Below are positions 25,871-35,175 of a stretch of DNA of 64,000 nt, one piece after another. Positions within the stretch are counted from its first letter, which is position 1; every line of letters begins with the position of its first letter. The position numbers and the translations under genes are program-made. This stretch comes from Chloroflexota bacterium (lineage in GTDB: Bacteria > Chloroflexota > Anaerolineae > Anaerolineales > UBA4823): contig CP070764.1 in the NCBI GenBank assembly GCA_020349245.1, forward strand, positions 903,257-967,256, written 5' to 3'. Below the pieces are notes generated by a model. It did not search any database, was not told where the DNA came from, and was given only the letters and a program-made list of their open reading frames with translations.

Positions 25871-27684
25871 CCACAACCACTGGTCCGCCTGTCCTTCAAG
25901 AAGTGACCTATAAAGGTTACGATCCTCAAATCACCCGACGATTATTCAGCTTGCTCGGACCTTACCGCTGGAAGTTCTCCGTGGCGATATTACTGATGCT
26001 GATCAGTTCCGCGGCGGCTATCGCCGGTCCGTACCTGGTAATGATCGCCATTGATGAGGGTATGGGTACGGGTTCCATCGCGGTTCTACGGCAAACTGCG
26101 CTCTTTTACCTCGCTGTTGCCATCATCCAATGGGTATCGACATATTTGCGGGTAAACCTCATGGCACAGGTTGGCCAATCGATCATTTACGACTTGCGTT
26201 CACAGCTCTTCACGCATTTACAAGCACTATCGTTAAGTTTCTACAGCCATTTCAGCGTTGGGCGGGTGATCACCCGGGTGATAAACGACGTCGGCGTTCT
26301 GCGGGAATTTATCACCTGGGCACTACTGGCGGTGGCCCGGGATCTGTTTGCGCTAGTTGGCATTGTTATTGTCATGCTGGGTATGAATTTACGTTTATCC
26401 CTGCTTACCTTTACAGTAATTCCGATCATGATATTCATCACCACAATATTAAAGAGGTATGCCAGGGAAAATTACCGCCAGGTACGGGCGGCGATCAGCT
26501 GGGTAAACTCCGTGTTAGCCGAAAACATTAACGGTGTCCGGGTTGTTCAGGCTTTCTCGCGGGAGAAGATTAACTATCAGCTCTTCCGGGACGTGGTCAA
26601 TCAAAATAACCTCGACACAAACCTGCGGGCGGCGCGCATCGCATCTGCGTTCCCCGCAATGATCGATTTACTCGGCGGCCTGGCAACGGCCATGGTCGTT
26701 TGGTTAGGAGGGCTGGCTGTGATTAATAGCCTTCCCGAATCAGGAGATGCGATAACACCCGGAATTTTAGTTGCTTTTCTTCTTTATATCGGTCGCTTTT
26801 TCGACCCTATTCGGGACCTCAGCCGCAGATACGACTCCTTCCAATCCACAATGGCAGGAAGTGAACGGATATTTGCCCTTATGGATACCCCGGTTGAAGT
26901 AGAGGATGCAGAGAATGCTAAAAAACTTCCGGAAATTATAGGGGATATCGAGCTGCAGAATGTATCCTTTTATTACCAGGATCAAAGCCAAAGCGAGGAA
27001 AAACAGCTTGTTCTCCAGGATATTGATATGCGGGTTCAGGCTGGTCAAACCGTGGCGTTGGTGGGAAAAACAGGCGCGGGCAAATCCACGCTGATTAAAC
27101 TTATTGCTCGATTTCACGATCCGACACAGGGGCGGGTTGTGATCGATGGAATTGACCTCCGCGAGGTCACCCAGGAAAGCCTCCGCAGCCAAATGGGAAT
27201 AGTTCTGCAAGATCCATTCCTGTTCAACGGTACGGTTGCGGAAAATATTCGATTTGGACGCCTGGAAGCCAGCGACACAGAAGTGCAAACAGCCGCCCTG
27301 GCTGTCGGAGCAGATCAATTTATTCAACACTTGCCTGAAGGCTATCACTCCAGGGTCGAGGAGGGTGGAGCGATTTTATCAGTCGGCCAACGCCAATTAA
27401 TCTCCTTTGCCCGTGCACTGCTCGCCGATCCGAAGATATTGATCCTCGATGAGGCCACTTCCTCGGTAGATACCCAAACGGAACGGATTATCCAGCAAGC
27501 CCTGGCACGCTTGCTGGATAACAGGACTTCATTTGTGATCGCTCATCGCCTTTCAACCGTGATAAACGCAGATATAATACTGGTGATCAAGGAGGGCAGG
27601 ATCGTTGAACAGGGTAACCATTCAGATTTGATGGCCTTGGGTGGAACATATTATCAGCTGTACGCTTCAGGGTTCGAGGAATGA
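25867..27684 (+). CDS. ABC exporter half-transporter, catalytically complete partner
   Basis: 605 residues with six membrane helices and an ATPase domain. Walker A GKTGAGKST at 400-408, signature LSVGQ at 504-508 (Val in place of the second Gly of the usual LSGGQ), Walker B ILILDE ending in the catalytic Glu529. The altered signature should face the Walker A/B of the degenerate partner, so the pair has one working and one degenerate ATP site. It starts within the last codon of the upstream gene. Confidence 0.93.
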   Translation: MTTTTGPPVLQEVTYKGYDPQITRRLFSLLGPYRWKFSVAILLMLISSAAAIAGPYLVMIAIDEGMGTGSIAVLRQTALFYLAVAIIQWVSTYLRVNLMAQVGQSIIYDLRSQLFTHLQALSLSFYSHFSVGRVITRVINDVGVLREFITWALLAVARDLFALVGIVIVMLGMNLRLSLLTFTVIPIMIFITTILKRYARENYRQVRAAISWVNSVLAENINGVRVVQAFSREKINYQLFRDVVNQNNLDTNLRAARIASAFPAMIDLLGGLATAMVVWLGGLAVINSLPESGDAITPGILVAFLLYIGRFFDPIRDLSRRYDSFQSTMAGSERIFALMDTPVEVEDAENAKKLPEIIGDIELQNVSFYYQDQSQSEEKQLVLQDIDMRVQAGQTVALVGKTGAGKSTLIKLIARFHDPTQGRVVIDGIDLREVTQESLRSQMGIVLQDPFLFNGTVAENIRFGRLEASDTEVQTAALAVGADQFIQHLPEGYHSRVEEGGAILSVGQRQLISFARALLADPKILILDEATSSVDTQTERIIQQALARLLDNRTSFVIAHRLSTVINADIILVIKEGRIVEQGNHSDLMALGGTYYQLYASGFEE

Positions 27685-27816
27685 CGGAAAAGTATCCTTT
27701 TGATTGCAGAAGTGTTAGGTATCATTAAACAATCGGATGTTAAACTTCAGGTACTGATTGGAAAAAACCAGTCTTTTTGCGCTGCCAAGACTCTTTGAAT
27801 TGAGGCCCACATCATC

Positions 27817-29733
27817 ATGCCAACCGGTCATGAATGGAGATCGCTGATAGAGGATGGGGAATTCCAATTTTCGCGAACAAGGGTTTCGCGCGGGTTTGTA
27901 TTAACCTCTGCTTCGATCATCCTGATTGTCGCCTCCCTTATTCTCTGGCCAATATTACAGTTCAAAGTCAGCACGGTCAATGCGGGAGATGCTACCCCAA
28001 CTCCCACCCACCCAGTTAAAAAGACAGAGGTTCCCGCTTCACCTTCCCCAACACTAGAACCCACAAATTCTCCGACCGCGAATTTCCTTCAGTTGCAAGA
28101 GCCGCAATATTCAACACCTACTCCCCGAACTGAATCAATTTCCTCACCACTTCAACAGGGATTAGTCATTCTATCGATCTATGAAGCTGGCTTCAGCCAT
28201 TTATTTGCATACCAAGATTTTGCAGCACCCTTAACCCGCCTGACCTCCGGGCCATGGAACGATATCACACCTGCAATGAGTCCTGATGGCAGGTGGATAG
28301 CTTTCGCCTCGGATCGTTCTGGGCCGTGGGACCTGTATCTGCTTGATCTAGAAAATGGGGAGGTGGTTCCCCTAACCGACTCGCCTCATTTTGAAGCAGC
28401 ACCTTCCTGGTCACCAGATGGTAGCCTGATTGCCTATGAAAGTTTTGAGCAGGATTTCGAAATAAAAATCCGCTCAGCTTTTGATGACCAGGTTCTAATC
28501 AATCTCAGCCAACATCCTGCTGCTGATTTTCAACCCGCATGGTCTCCAATAGGGCGCCAAATGGCCTTTGTTTCTAACCGGAGTGGAGAACCAGAGATCT
28601 GGCTGGCTGATTTCGATAAATCAGGAGATGATCGCTTCACGAATGTAAGTATGAATCCGGAGATGCAGGAAGCCAATCCCACCTGGTCTCCCAACGGTCA
28701 ATCCTTAGCCTGGTCAGCGCTCGCCGGACGCAACCACAGCCTGTTTGCCTGGAACCAAGCTGAAGGTGGACGTTATGTAGGCAGTGGTGATTGGCCGGCG
28801 TGGAGTCCTGATGGACAGCTCCTGCTCACGACACTGCTGGATGCCAACCAAACACTGATCACTGCATACCAAGCTTCAGATTCGATGCTTGTATTACCAC
28901 CAGCAGTCATGCCTGGCCAGATAACCGGACTCAGCTGGGGAAGCCAAACCATCCCATCGCCACTCCCTTCAAATCTCCAGCAAGTAGCCTCCGAAACACT
29001 CTCAGCTCCCTGGGTTTCAGGGGCTGAAGCTAGTCTCGAAAACCAGAATAGTGGTGAATACTTAGCTCCACTCAATAATGTCCAAGCTCCTTTCCCTCAG
29101 CTTCATGATGCTGTGGACGAGGCATATCAGGCTCTACGGGAAAGAGTGGCCCAGGAAGCAGGTTGGGATTTTCTCGCGACAATCGAAAATGCCTTCGTTC
29201 CCCTGACTTCACCATTACCTCCCGGGATGGGGGATGATTGGCTCTACACCGGAAGAGCCTTTGCTTTTGATCCATTACCGATGAATGCAGGTTGGGTAGT
29301 CGTTGTTCCAGAGCTATTTGGAGATCAAACATTCTGGCGGGTCTATCTCAAAGCCCGTTTCCAGGAAGGCGCTCATGGGCAACCAATGCGCAGGCTCCCT
29401 TGGAATTTTAATGCACGTTACGAGAACGATCCCTTGTTCTATGAACAAGGCGGCGAGATGGCATTCAGTATCCCTGAAGGTTACTGGATAGATTTCACAC
29501 AAATTGCTCAAGCATATGGTTGGCATCGTCTACCAGCCTTGCCAACTTGGCAGTCTGCTTATTTCGCAGCCCGATTTAACGAGTTTTACATTCCAAGCAA
29601 TAAAAGCTGGCAGGAAGCGATGCTGGAGCTCTATCCTGCAGAAGCACTGCTCACCCCCACACCGATACTCCCGCCGACATTAACCCCCACCCGCACCCCA
29701 AGCTGGCCGATCGTCTCAACCCCATCACCATGA
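27817..29733 (+). CDS. Membrane-anchored PD40/TolB-type beta-propeller protein
   Basis: 638 residues. An N-terminal helix (FVLTSASIILIVASLILWPI, near 28-48) anchors it; a Thr/Pro-rich linker (ATPTPTHPV, STPTPRTE) leads to WD40-like PD40 repeats such as MSPDGRWIAFASDRSGPWDL and WSPDGSLIAYES, spaced about 45 residues, between about 145 and 345. A second, mixed domain (about 420-610) ends in another TPTPILPPTLTPTRTP tail. The propeller should lie outside the membrane. It overlaps the M23 peptidase gene by 4 nt, so the two products may act together at the wall. Confidence 0.85.
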   Translation: MPTGHEWRSLIEDGEFQFSRTRVSRGFVLTSASIILIVASLILWPILQFKVSTVNAGDATPTPTHPVKKTEVPASPSPTLEPTNSPTANFLQLQEPQYSTPTPRTESISSPLQQGLVILSIYEAGFSHLFAYQDFAAPLTRLTSGPWNDITPAMSPDGRWIAFASDRSGPWDLYLLDLENGEVVPLTDSPHFEAAPSWSPDGSLIAYESFEQDFEIKIRSAFDDQVLINLSQHPAADFQPAWSPIGRQMAFVSNRSGEPEIWLADFDKSGDDRFTNVSMNPEMQEANPTWSPNGQSLAWSALAGRNHSLFAWNQAEGGRYVGSGDWPAWSPDGQLLLTTLLDANQTLITAYQASDSMLVLPPAVMPGQITGLSWGSQTIPSPLPSNLQQVASETLSAPWVSGAEASLENQNSGEYLAPLNNVQAPFPQLHDAVDEAYQALRERVAQEAGWDFLATIENAFVPLTSPLPPGMGDDWLYTGRAFAFDPLPMNAGWVVVVPELFGDQTFWRVYLKARFQEGAHGQPMRRLPWNFNARYENDPLFYEQGGEMAFSIPEGYWIDFTQIAQAYGWHRLPALPTWQSAYFAARFNEFYIPSNKSWQEAMLELYPAEALLTPTPILPPTLTPTRTPSWPIVSTPSP

Positions 29734-30869
29734 ACGACTTGGGAAGATCACTCAAGATCCTTTTCTCCATCCTGATTTTGACGATGGCAGGTACAGCTTG
29801 CCAGATTGACGTACCAGGAGCGAGCGAAGCACCAACCATCCCGGCTATCCCAACGTACACTTTTTCTCCTACTCTCCAGCCATCCCCAGTGGTGAAGACT
29901 CCTCGCGCGGTTGCCAAGGTTCAGGAGAGTATCAAATGGGAGGCTTCGACCCCTGAACCGACCCAAGAACAAGAACCATTGGAATTTTCCGCCCCGCAAT
30001 TGTATTCTGATCCGTCCTGGCGACCTCCCCTTTATCCGGTACCACTCGCATTAACCACCTTTGACCATTTCTTTTTCACCCGACCTTTTGCGGTTGATCA
30101 TCCCAGCTGGCCAGTCGAAGATTACCGCTATGGAGGCTCCTTTTTCGAAGATGTTGTCCACAGCGGCATCGATATTAAAATGTCAATCGGCACCCCGGTT
30201 CTCGCAGCTGGTTCCGGGAAAGTTGTCTGGTCCGGATATGGTTTGTTCTCTGGCAGGTATGACCCAAATGACCCCTACGGGAATGCCGTGATGATCCGTC
30301 ATAATTTTGGCTATCAAGGTGCCCTTCTTTATACCGTTTATGCACACCTGGATAGGGTGGATGTCGAACGCGATCAATTCGTAAATGCTGGTGACGTACT
30401 CGGGGTAAGCGGGAAGACTGGAGTCGCCTCAGGACCCCACCTCCATTTTGAAGTTAGGCTTGATCAAGATGGCAAGGGGTTCTTCTCCACCAGGAATCCG
30501 GAGTTGTGGTTGGTTCCGCCGCAGGGCTGGGGAGTCCTGGCTGGGAGAGTCATGAACACCGGTGGTCGCAAAGTTGAAGGGCAATTAGTGATCGTCCGCC
30601 CTTCGCAGGGAGAACAATTCTGGCGGGCGAACTCCTATCACCGCGGTTATATCAACTCCGACCCCTATTACCAAGAGAATCTCGTGATCAGCGACCTGCC
30701 TGCCGGTAAATATGAGATCGCGATAAACTATCTGTCCAAAATTTACAGGCAGGAAATTGAGATTTATCCAGGCCTGGTTAGTTTTTTCAGTTTTCGCGGT
30801 CGCAGTGGGTTTACCAATGAGCCGCCACCACTCCCGGGAGCAGATTTCAATCCCCCGCAATCCCCTTGA
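29730..30869 (+). CDS. M23 family metallopeptidase lipoprotein
   Basis: 379 residues with a lipoprotein signal (lipobox AGTAC near residue 30), a Thr/Pro-rich linker, and an M23 (LytM-type) domain at about 130-280: HSGIDIKMSIGTPVLAAG carries the first Zn His and Asp, YAHLDRVDV and HLHFEVR the rest. It should cut peptidoglycan cross-links. A C-terminal beta domain (about 280-375) may bind wall polymers. It overlaps the preceding propeller gene (ATGA). Its last codons overlap the recA promoter. Confidence 0.9.
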   Translation: MNDLGRSLKILFSILILTMAGTACQIDVPGASEAPTIPAIPTYTFSPTLQPSPVVKTPRAVAKVQESIKWEASTPEPTQEQEPLEFSAPQLYSDPSWRPPLYPVPLALTTFDHFFFTRPFAVDHPSWPVEDYRYGGSFFEDVVHSGIDIKMSIGTPVLAAGSGKVVWSGYGLFSGRYDPNDPYGNAVMIRHNFGYQGALLYTVYAHLDRVDVERDQFVNAGDVLGVSGKTGVASGPHLHFEVRLDQDGKGFFSTRNPELWLVPPQGWGVLAGRVMNTGGRKVEGQLVIVRPSQGEQFWRANSYHRGYINSDPYYQENLVISDLPAGKYEIAINYLSKIYRQEIEIYPGLVSFFSFRGRSGFTNEPPPLPGADFNPPQSP

Positions 30870-30893
30870 CAATCAGAACATATGTGCTAAACT
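30866..30893 (+). promoter_or_regulatory. recA promoter with SOS-type operator
   Basis: TTGACA (30866-30871), a 16-nt spacer and TAAACT (30888-30893). In the spacer, GAACATATGTGC (30876-30887) differs at one base from the Gram-positive type LexA box GAAC-N4-GTTC. A repressor there would block the promoter. The -35 overlaps the stop codon of the M23 gene. Confidence 0.65.
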
Positions 30894-31013
30894 TAGGGGT
30901 GAATTCAGTTCCGCACAACTAAATTTCAATCTAGCCCGAATTCATATTGCAGTTTTTCGCACTGCCGGATACAATCCTTGCAGGGAATCCCGCAAATTCA
31001 GGAGAATATTTTT

Positions 31014-32093
31014 ATGGCTCGTAAGACTGATACCAAACCAGATGAATTTGATGAATCTCGCCAAATTGCCCTTGACAAAGCATTAACCGATATAACAAAA
31101 AGATATGGGGATGGGTCAATCATGCGACTCGGGGAATCTCACCTACTGGATGTCGATATCATCCCAACTGGCTCGCTCTCTCTGGATATCGCACTTGGTA
31201 CGGGTGGTATCCCGCGTGGTCGCATTACAGAGATTTATGGACCGGAATCTTCAGGCAAAACCACCATCTGCCAGCATATCGTGGCTGAAGCACAGCAGTT
31301 GGGCGGCACCTGTGCATTTATCGACATGGAACATGCCCTGGATCCTTCATATGCCTCCCGCTGTGGGGTAAATGTAGAAAGCTTATTGATCTCACAGCCC
31401 GATATGGGAGAGCAAGCGCTTGAAATCACAGAAACGCTCGTCCGTTCTGGCGCGGTTGATGTGATCATCATCGATTCAGTAGCAGCCCTTGTCCCACGGG
31501 CGGAAATTGAAGGTGATATGGGGGATTCACCGATGGGGATGCAAGCTCGTTTGATGTCACAAGCTCTGCGAAAGTTATCCGGTGCCATAAAGCAGACCAA
31601 TACTGCGGTGGTCTTCACCAACCAGCTGAGACAGAAAATTGGCGTGATGTTCGGCAATCCTGAGACCACCACCGGAGGGATGGCTCTCAAGTTTTATTCA
31701 TCTGTGCGCCTGGATGTTCGCCGCATCCAATCCATCAAACTCGGATCTGAGATCATCGGCAACCGCACTCGGGTGCGGGTGGTCAAGAACAAAGTTGCCC
31801 CACCGTTCCGAACTGCCGAGTTCGATATCATGTATAACGAAGGCATTTCCAAATCCGGTGATGTTCTCGATTTAGCCACTGAACTATCCCTTATAGACAA
31901 ACGCGGCTCTTTCTATTCTTATGGTGATATCCGCCTCGGTCAAGGACGAGAGAACGCAAAGAGCTTCCTGCGTGAAAATCCGGATATGATGGCCGAAATC
32001 GACCTGGCGATTCGCCAGCAAACCCTCAGCGGAATACTACCCTTACCGGTGGGAGAGGATGAGGAAATGGAATCCCTCGATGAGGAGATGTAA
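31014..32093 (+). CDS. recA: Recombinase RecA
   Basis: RecA polymerises on single-stranded DNA for strand exchange and for triggering LexA cleavage. From the ATG at 31014 (after AGGAG) the protein is 359 residues. Walker A GPESSGKT, the MAW motif with [18 protein letters not shown], Walker [13 protein letters not shown], and the L1 loop [19 protein letters not shown] are intact. The C-terminus is acidic ([12 protein letters not shown]), as usual. A frame extending 12 codons upstream has no ribosome binding site. Confidence 0.98.
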   Translation: MARKTDTKPDEFDESRQIALDKALTDITKRYGDGSIMRLGESHLLDVDIIPTGSLSLDIALGTGGIPRGRITEIYGPESSGKTTICQHIVAEAQQLGGTCAFIDMEHALDPSYASRCGVNVESLLISQPDMGEQALEITETLVRSGAVDVIIIDSVAALVPRAEIEGDMGDSPMGMQARLMSQALRKLSGAIKQTNTAVVFTNQLRQKIGVMFGNPETTTGGMALKFYSSVRLDVRRIQSIKLGSEIIGNRTRVRVVKNKVAPPFRTAEFDIMYNEGISKSGDVLDLATELSLIDKRGSFYSYGDIRLGQGRENAKSFLRENPDMMAEIDLAIRQQTLSGILPLPVGEDEEMESLDEEM

Positions 32094-32102
32094 GCTGAGA
32101 TA

Positions 32103-32645
32103 TTGCCGATCATATTGAAGCAAATTATTCTGCCAATCACTCTGCTGAGCTTTCTCCTGGCCGCCTGCGCGGGACAGGGCATGCCCACACTCTACGCTCC
32201 TCCCACCATGGCAGGTCAACCAACTTTAGTTGCACCATCACCAACAGCTGGCAGCTTTGAACCTGAAATCGTTGAATCTTCTTCCCCACCGCCTGCCATT
32301 CCGGCTTGTGATCCAGGATTAATTTTCTTAGATGATATTTCGATCCCAGATGGCTCGATCGTGGCTCCAGGAGAGGAGCTAGATAAGCGCTGGTTGGTAG
32401 AAAACAGCGGCTCATGCAATTGGGATCAGCGTTTCAGTTTGCAGCTGATCGCCGGTCCAGACATGGGAGTCCAATCCGGAATGGCGTTATTTCCCGCCCG
32501 CAGTGGAACGCAAGCCGAAATCAATATCCTGTTCACTGCACCAGCCGAATCCGGCTTATATCGCAGTGCCTGGCAGGCCCGCGATCCAGAAGGAAATCTC
32601 TTTGGTGATCCAATTTACATCGAGGTCATAGTTCAGAATCCCTAG
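32103..32645 (+). CDS. Lipoprotein with an NBR1-Ig-like domain
   Basis: 180 residues from a TTG at 32103 (a second in-frame TTG lies at 32115). A signal with lipobox LAAC precedes a short Ser/Pro linker. Residues about 75-178 match the bacterial NBR1-Ig-like (four-Trp-type) domain: APGEELDKRWLVENSGSCNW is its hallmark start. Such domains are common in surface lipoproteins of Chloroflexota. Role probably adhesion or binding outside the cell. It follows recA by 9 bp and may share its mRNA. Confidence 0.82.
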   Translation: MPIILKQIILPITLLSFLLAACAGQGMPTLYAPPTMAGQPTLVAPSPTAGSFEPEIVESSSPPPAIPACDPGLIFLDDISIPDGSIVAPGEELDKRWLVENSGSCNWDQRFSLQLIAGPDMGVQSGMALFPARSGTQAEINILFTAPAESGLYRSAWQARDPEGNLFGDPIYIEVIVQNP

Positions 32646-32974
32646 GTGAAACCATCGATCCTCAGAATGATCGACGAACTCAAAAACTTTCAACTCATTC
32701 TGTTTGAAAGTTAAATACGCAATGACCTGCTCGTCAAATTCTGTATTGTTCGCTGAATGATATAATTATTCTCCGGAGGGCATTCACCGACAATTCATAT
32801 CTAGGATATTTGCGTGATTCAAACCACTGGCATAAAGCGATAACTAGGTATTCTGTAAACTTCCTCCAAATGTACCCCGCGTGAGACAGCACAAAAGTGT
32901 TTTTACTTGATTTATCCTCTTGAGACATCCCGGTTGTTCCATGCCGTGGAGGTAACCTTCTGAGCGAAGAATAC
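32646..32974. other. Intergenic region before the acyl-CoA ligase
   Basis: No gene seen. A 9-bp perfect hairpin (32685-32693 with 32704-32712) lies near the end of the NBR1-Ig gene and lacks a U-run. A TATAAT at 32761 has no good -35. Confidence 0.45.
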
Positions 32975-34915
32975 ATGGCGAAAAGCGATTTTGTCTGGCG
33001 AACATCAGCCGATTATGCTGATCAGGCGCATTTAACGCGCTTCATGCAGCGGCACGGCCTCGTTAATTACAGCGACCTAATGCACCGATCAACCGAAGAT
33101 GTCGCCTGGTTCACCGAGGCGGTTCTGCAATACCTCGACATCCAATTCTACAGTCCATACAAACAGGTCCTGGACTTGTCCCAAGGGATCGCCTGGCCGA
33201 AATGGGTGGTTGGGGGAAAAATGAATATTGTCCACAACCTCCTGGACAAATATCTCCAAGACCCGGTCGCGAATCAGGTTGCATTAATCACAGAAAATGA
33301 AGCGGGGGAAGTCAAATCCTTCACTTACGCAGAACTCAATGCAAAAGTCAACCAGGCCGCGAACGGTTTGCGGAGCCTGGGACTTGGACCAGGGGATGTT
33401 ATTGGCTTGTTCATGCCGATGACATGCGAGATCGTCGCGGCCATGTTAGCGATTGCCAAGATTGGTGGCATCATTTTGCCCCTATTTTCGGGTTATGGAG
33501 CCGGGGCTGTTGTTACCCGTCTTGCGGACACCGATGCAAAAGCACTCATCACGGCAGATGGTTTTCAGCGCCGGGGAACAACCATTCCCATGAAATCCGT
33601 TGTTGACCGGGCTTTATCTCAAGTCTCCTCGGTGAAACATGTGATCGTTGTCAACAACCAGAACCTCTCCATTGATATGACTGCGGGGAGAGATCACTGG
33701 TGGCACGAGCTCATTACAAACCAATCGGAGAACGCTGCCACCGAGGTACTTGATGCTGAGCACACATTGATGGTGATCTACACCTCCGGAACGACTGGCC
33801 GTCCAAAAGGAGCCGTACATACGCATGCTGGTTTCCCAGTGAAAGCTGCTCAAGACATGGCTTTCGGCACAGACCTGCAGCCAGGCCAGCGAATATATTG
33901 GATAACGGATATGGGCTGGATGATGGGACCCTGGCTGGTCTTCGGGTCATTGATCTTGGGTGGTACCCACCTGCTATATGATGGAGCCCCGGATTACCCG
34001 GGTCCAGGTAGATTGTGGGATATGGTTGAACGCCACCAGATCACTACACTGGGCATCTCTCCAACTTTGATCCGCAGTCTAATCCCCCATGGTGACGATC
34101 ACGTTCGCGCTAACGATTTGTCCTCCTTGAAATATTTCGCCTCCACCGGAGAACCCTGGAATCCTGGTCCATGGATGTGGTTATTCGAGAATGTCGGACA
34201 GCGAAAACGACCCATTATTAATTATTCTGGTGGAACGGAGCTCTCTGGCGGAATCGTGATGGGTAATCCATTACTACCAATTAAACCCACTGCCTTCCCT
34301 GCAGCTTGTCCGGGTATAGCCGCAGATGTGTTCGATGAAAATGGCAAACCTGTTCGTGGTCAAGTCGGAGAATTAGTGATCAAAGCTCCTTGGATTGGGA
34401 TGACCCGCGGCTTTTGGAGAGATCCAGATCGATACGAAGAGACTTTCTGGTCTCGCTGGAATAACGTTTGGGTGCAGGGAGATTTTGCGATTATAGATTC
34501 GGATGGCCAGTGGTACATCTTGGGCCGTTCTGATGATACCATCAAGGTCGCCGGGAAACGATTAGGTCCTGCAGAAGTCGAATCAATTGTGGTCTCCCAT
34601 TCCGCGGTCATCGAAGCTGCGGCCATCGGAGTTCCAGATGATATCAAGGGTAACAGTATTGTCGTGTTCTGCGTACTTGCAACCGGCCACACTGCGGGCA
34701 GTGAAATCAGGGATGCATTGAGAAAGTTGATCATTTCCGCAATGGGAAAACCTCTCGCCCCCAAGGAAATCATATTCGTCAAAGATCTGCCAAAAACCCG
34801 AAATGCCAAGGTCATGCGCAGGATGGTACGGTCTGCATATCTAGGTTTAGACCCTGGAGATACATCATCATTGGTCAATCCCGAGTCTCTCAAAGGTATC
34901 CAGCAATCGAAATAA
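32975..34915 (+). CDS. Acyl-CoA synthetase (AMP-forming), acetyl-CoA synthetase-like
   Basis: 646 residues of the AMP-binding superfamily, which activates a carboxylic acid with ATP and CoA. Motifs: IYTSGTTGRPKGAVHTHAG (P-loop), GGTEL, the hinge GRSDDTIKVAGKRLGPAEVE, and the catalytic lysine in TRNAKVMRR. The N-terminal cap resembles acetyl- or propionyl-CoA synthetases. The ATG at 32975 has no near ribosome binding site; GGAGG at 32949 would better fit an in-frame CTG at 32957, so a CTG start cannot be excluded. Together with the acyl-CoA dehydrogenase it suggests use of short or branched acids. Confidence 0.9.
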   Translation: MAKSDFVWRTSADYADQAHLTRFMQRHGLVNYSDLMHRSTEDVAWFTEAVLQYLDIQFYSPYKQVLDLSQGIAWPKWVVGGKMNIVHNLLDKYLQDPVANQVALITENEAGEVKSFTYAELNAKVNQAANGLRSLGLGPGDVIGLFMPMTCEIVAAMLAIAKIGGIILPLFSGYGAGAVVTRLADTDAKALITADGFQRRGTTIPMKSVVDRALSQVSSVKHVIVVNNQNLSIDMTAGRDHWWHELITNQSENAATEVLDAEHTLMVIYTSGTTGRPKGAVHTHAGFPVKAAQDMAFGTDLQPGQRIYWITDMGWMMGPWLVFGSLILGGTHLLYDGAPDYPGPGRLWDMVERHQITTLGISPTLIRSLIPHGDDHVRANDLSSLKYFASTGEPWNPGPWMWLFENVGQRKRPIINYSGGTELSGGIVMGNPLLPIKPTAFPAACPGIAADVFDENGKPVRGQVGELVIKAPWIGMTRGFWRDPDRYEETFWSRWNNVWVQGDFAIIDSDGQWYILGRSDDTIKVAGKRLGPAEVESIVVSHSAVIEAAAIGVPDDIKGNSIVVFCVLATGHTAGSEIRDALRKLIISAMGKPLAPKEIIFVKDLPKTRNAKVMRRMVRSAYLGLDPGDTSSLVNPESLKGIQQSK

Positions 34916-34930
34916 TTCGAAGGAATTATC

Positions 34931-35146
34931 ATGCCAATTTGGTGCCCTGAATGCAACGCGATGCTAGTTGAAGGTACCTCGGAATGTCCCCGTTGTGGCA
35001 GCCGAATCGGCACATCTGAATCCGGGGATAATCTCAGCGGTACTGATGTCGCCTGGTTCAGCGCTTATACGATTGCGATAATTGTCATCCCGCTCATTAT
35101 CGGTGTTGGGATTGCTTTATTGTGTCTTTTCCTATTCTTTATATGA
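34931..35146 (+). CDS. Small zinc-ribbon membrane protein
   Basis: 71 residues. A zinc ribbon (Cys5, Cys8, Cys19, Cys22; CPECNAMLVEGTSECPRC) opens the protein; a membrane helix (YTIAIIVIPLIIGVGIALLCL) closes it. AAGGAA precedes the ATG. It lies 15 bp after the acyl-CoA ligase and 29 bp before the acyl-CoA dehydrogenase, so all three look co-transcribed. The role of such small ribbon-plus-helix proteins is unknown. Confidence 0.75.
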   Translation: MPIWCPECNAMLVEGTSECPRCGSRIGTSESGDNLSGTDVAWFSAYTIAIIVIPLIIGVGIALLCLFLFFI

Positions 35147-35175
35147 AATCGACGAACATCGAAGGGAGAGATAGG

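Noticed and set aside
26767-27348. 193-codon - strand open frame inside the second ABC gene
   Set aside because: It is antisense to the ATPase domain and has no independent support.
34360-35013. 217-codon - strand open frame overlapping the acyl-CoA ligase end
   Set aside because: It is antisense to a well-supported gene and has no family pattern.
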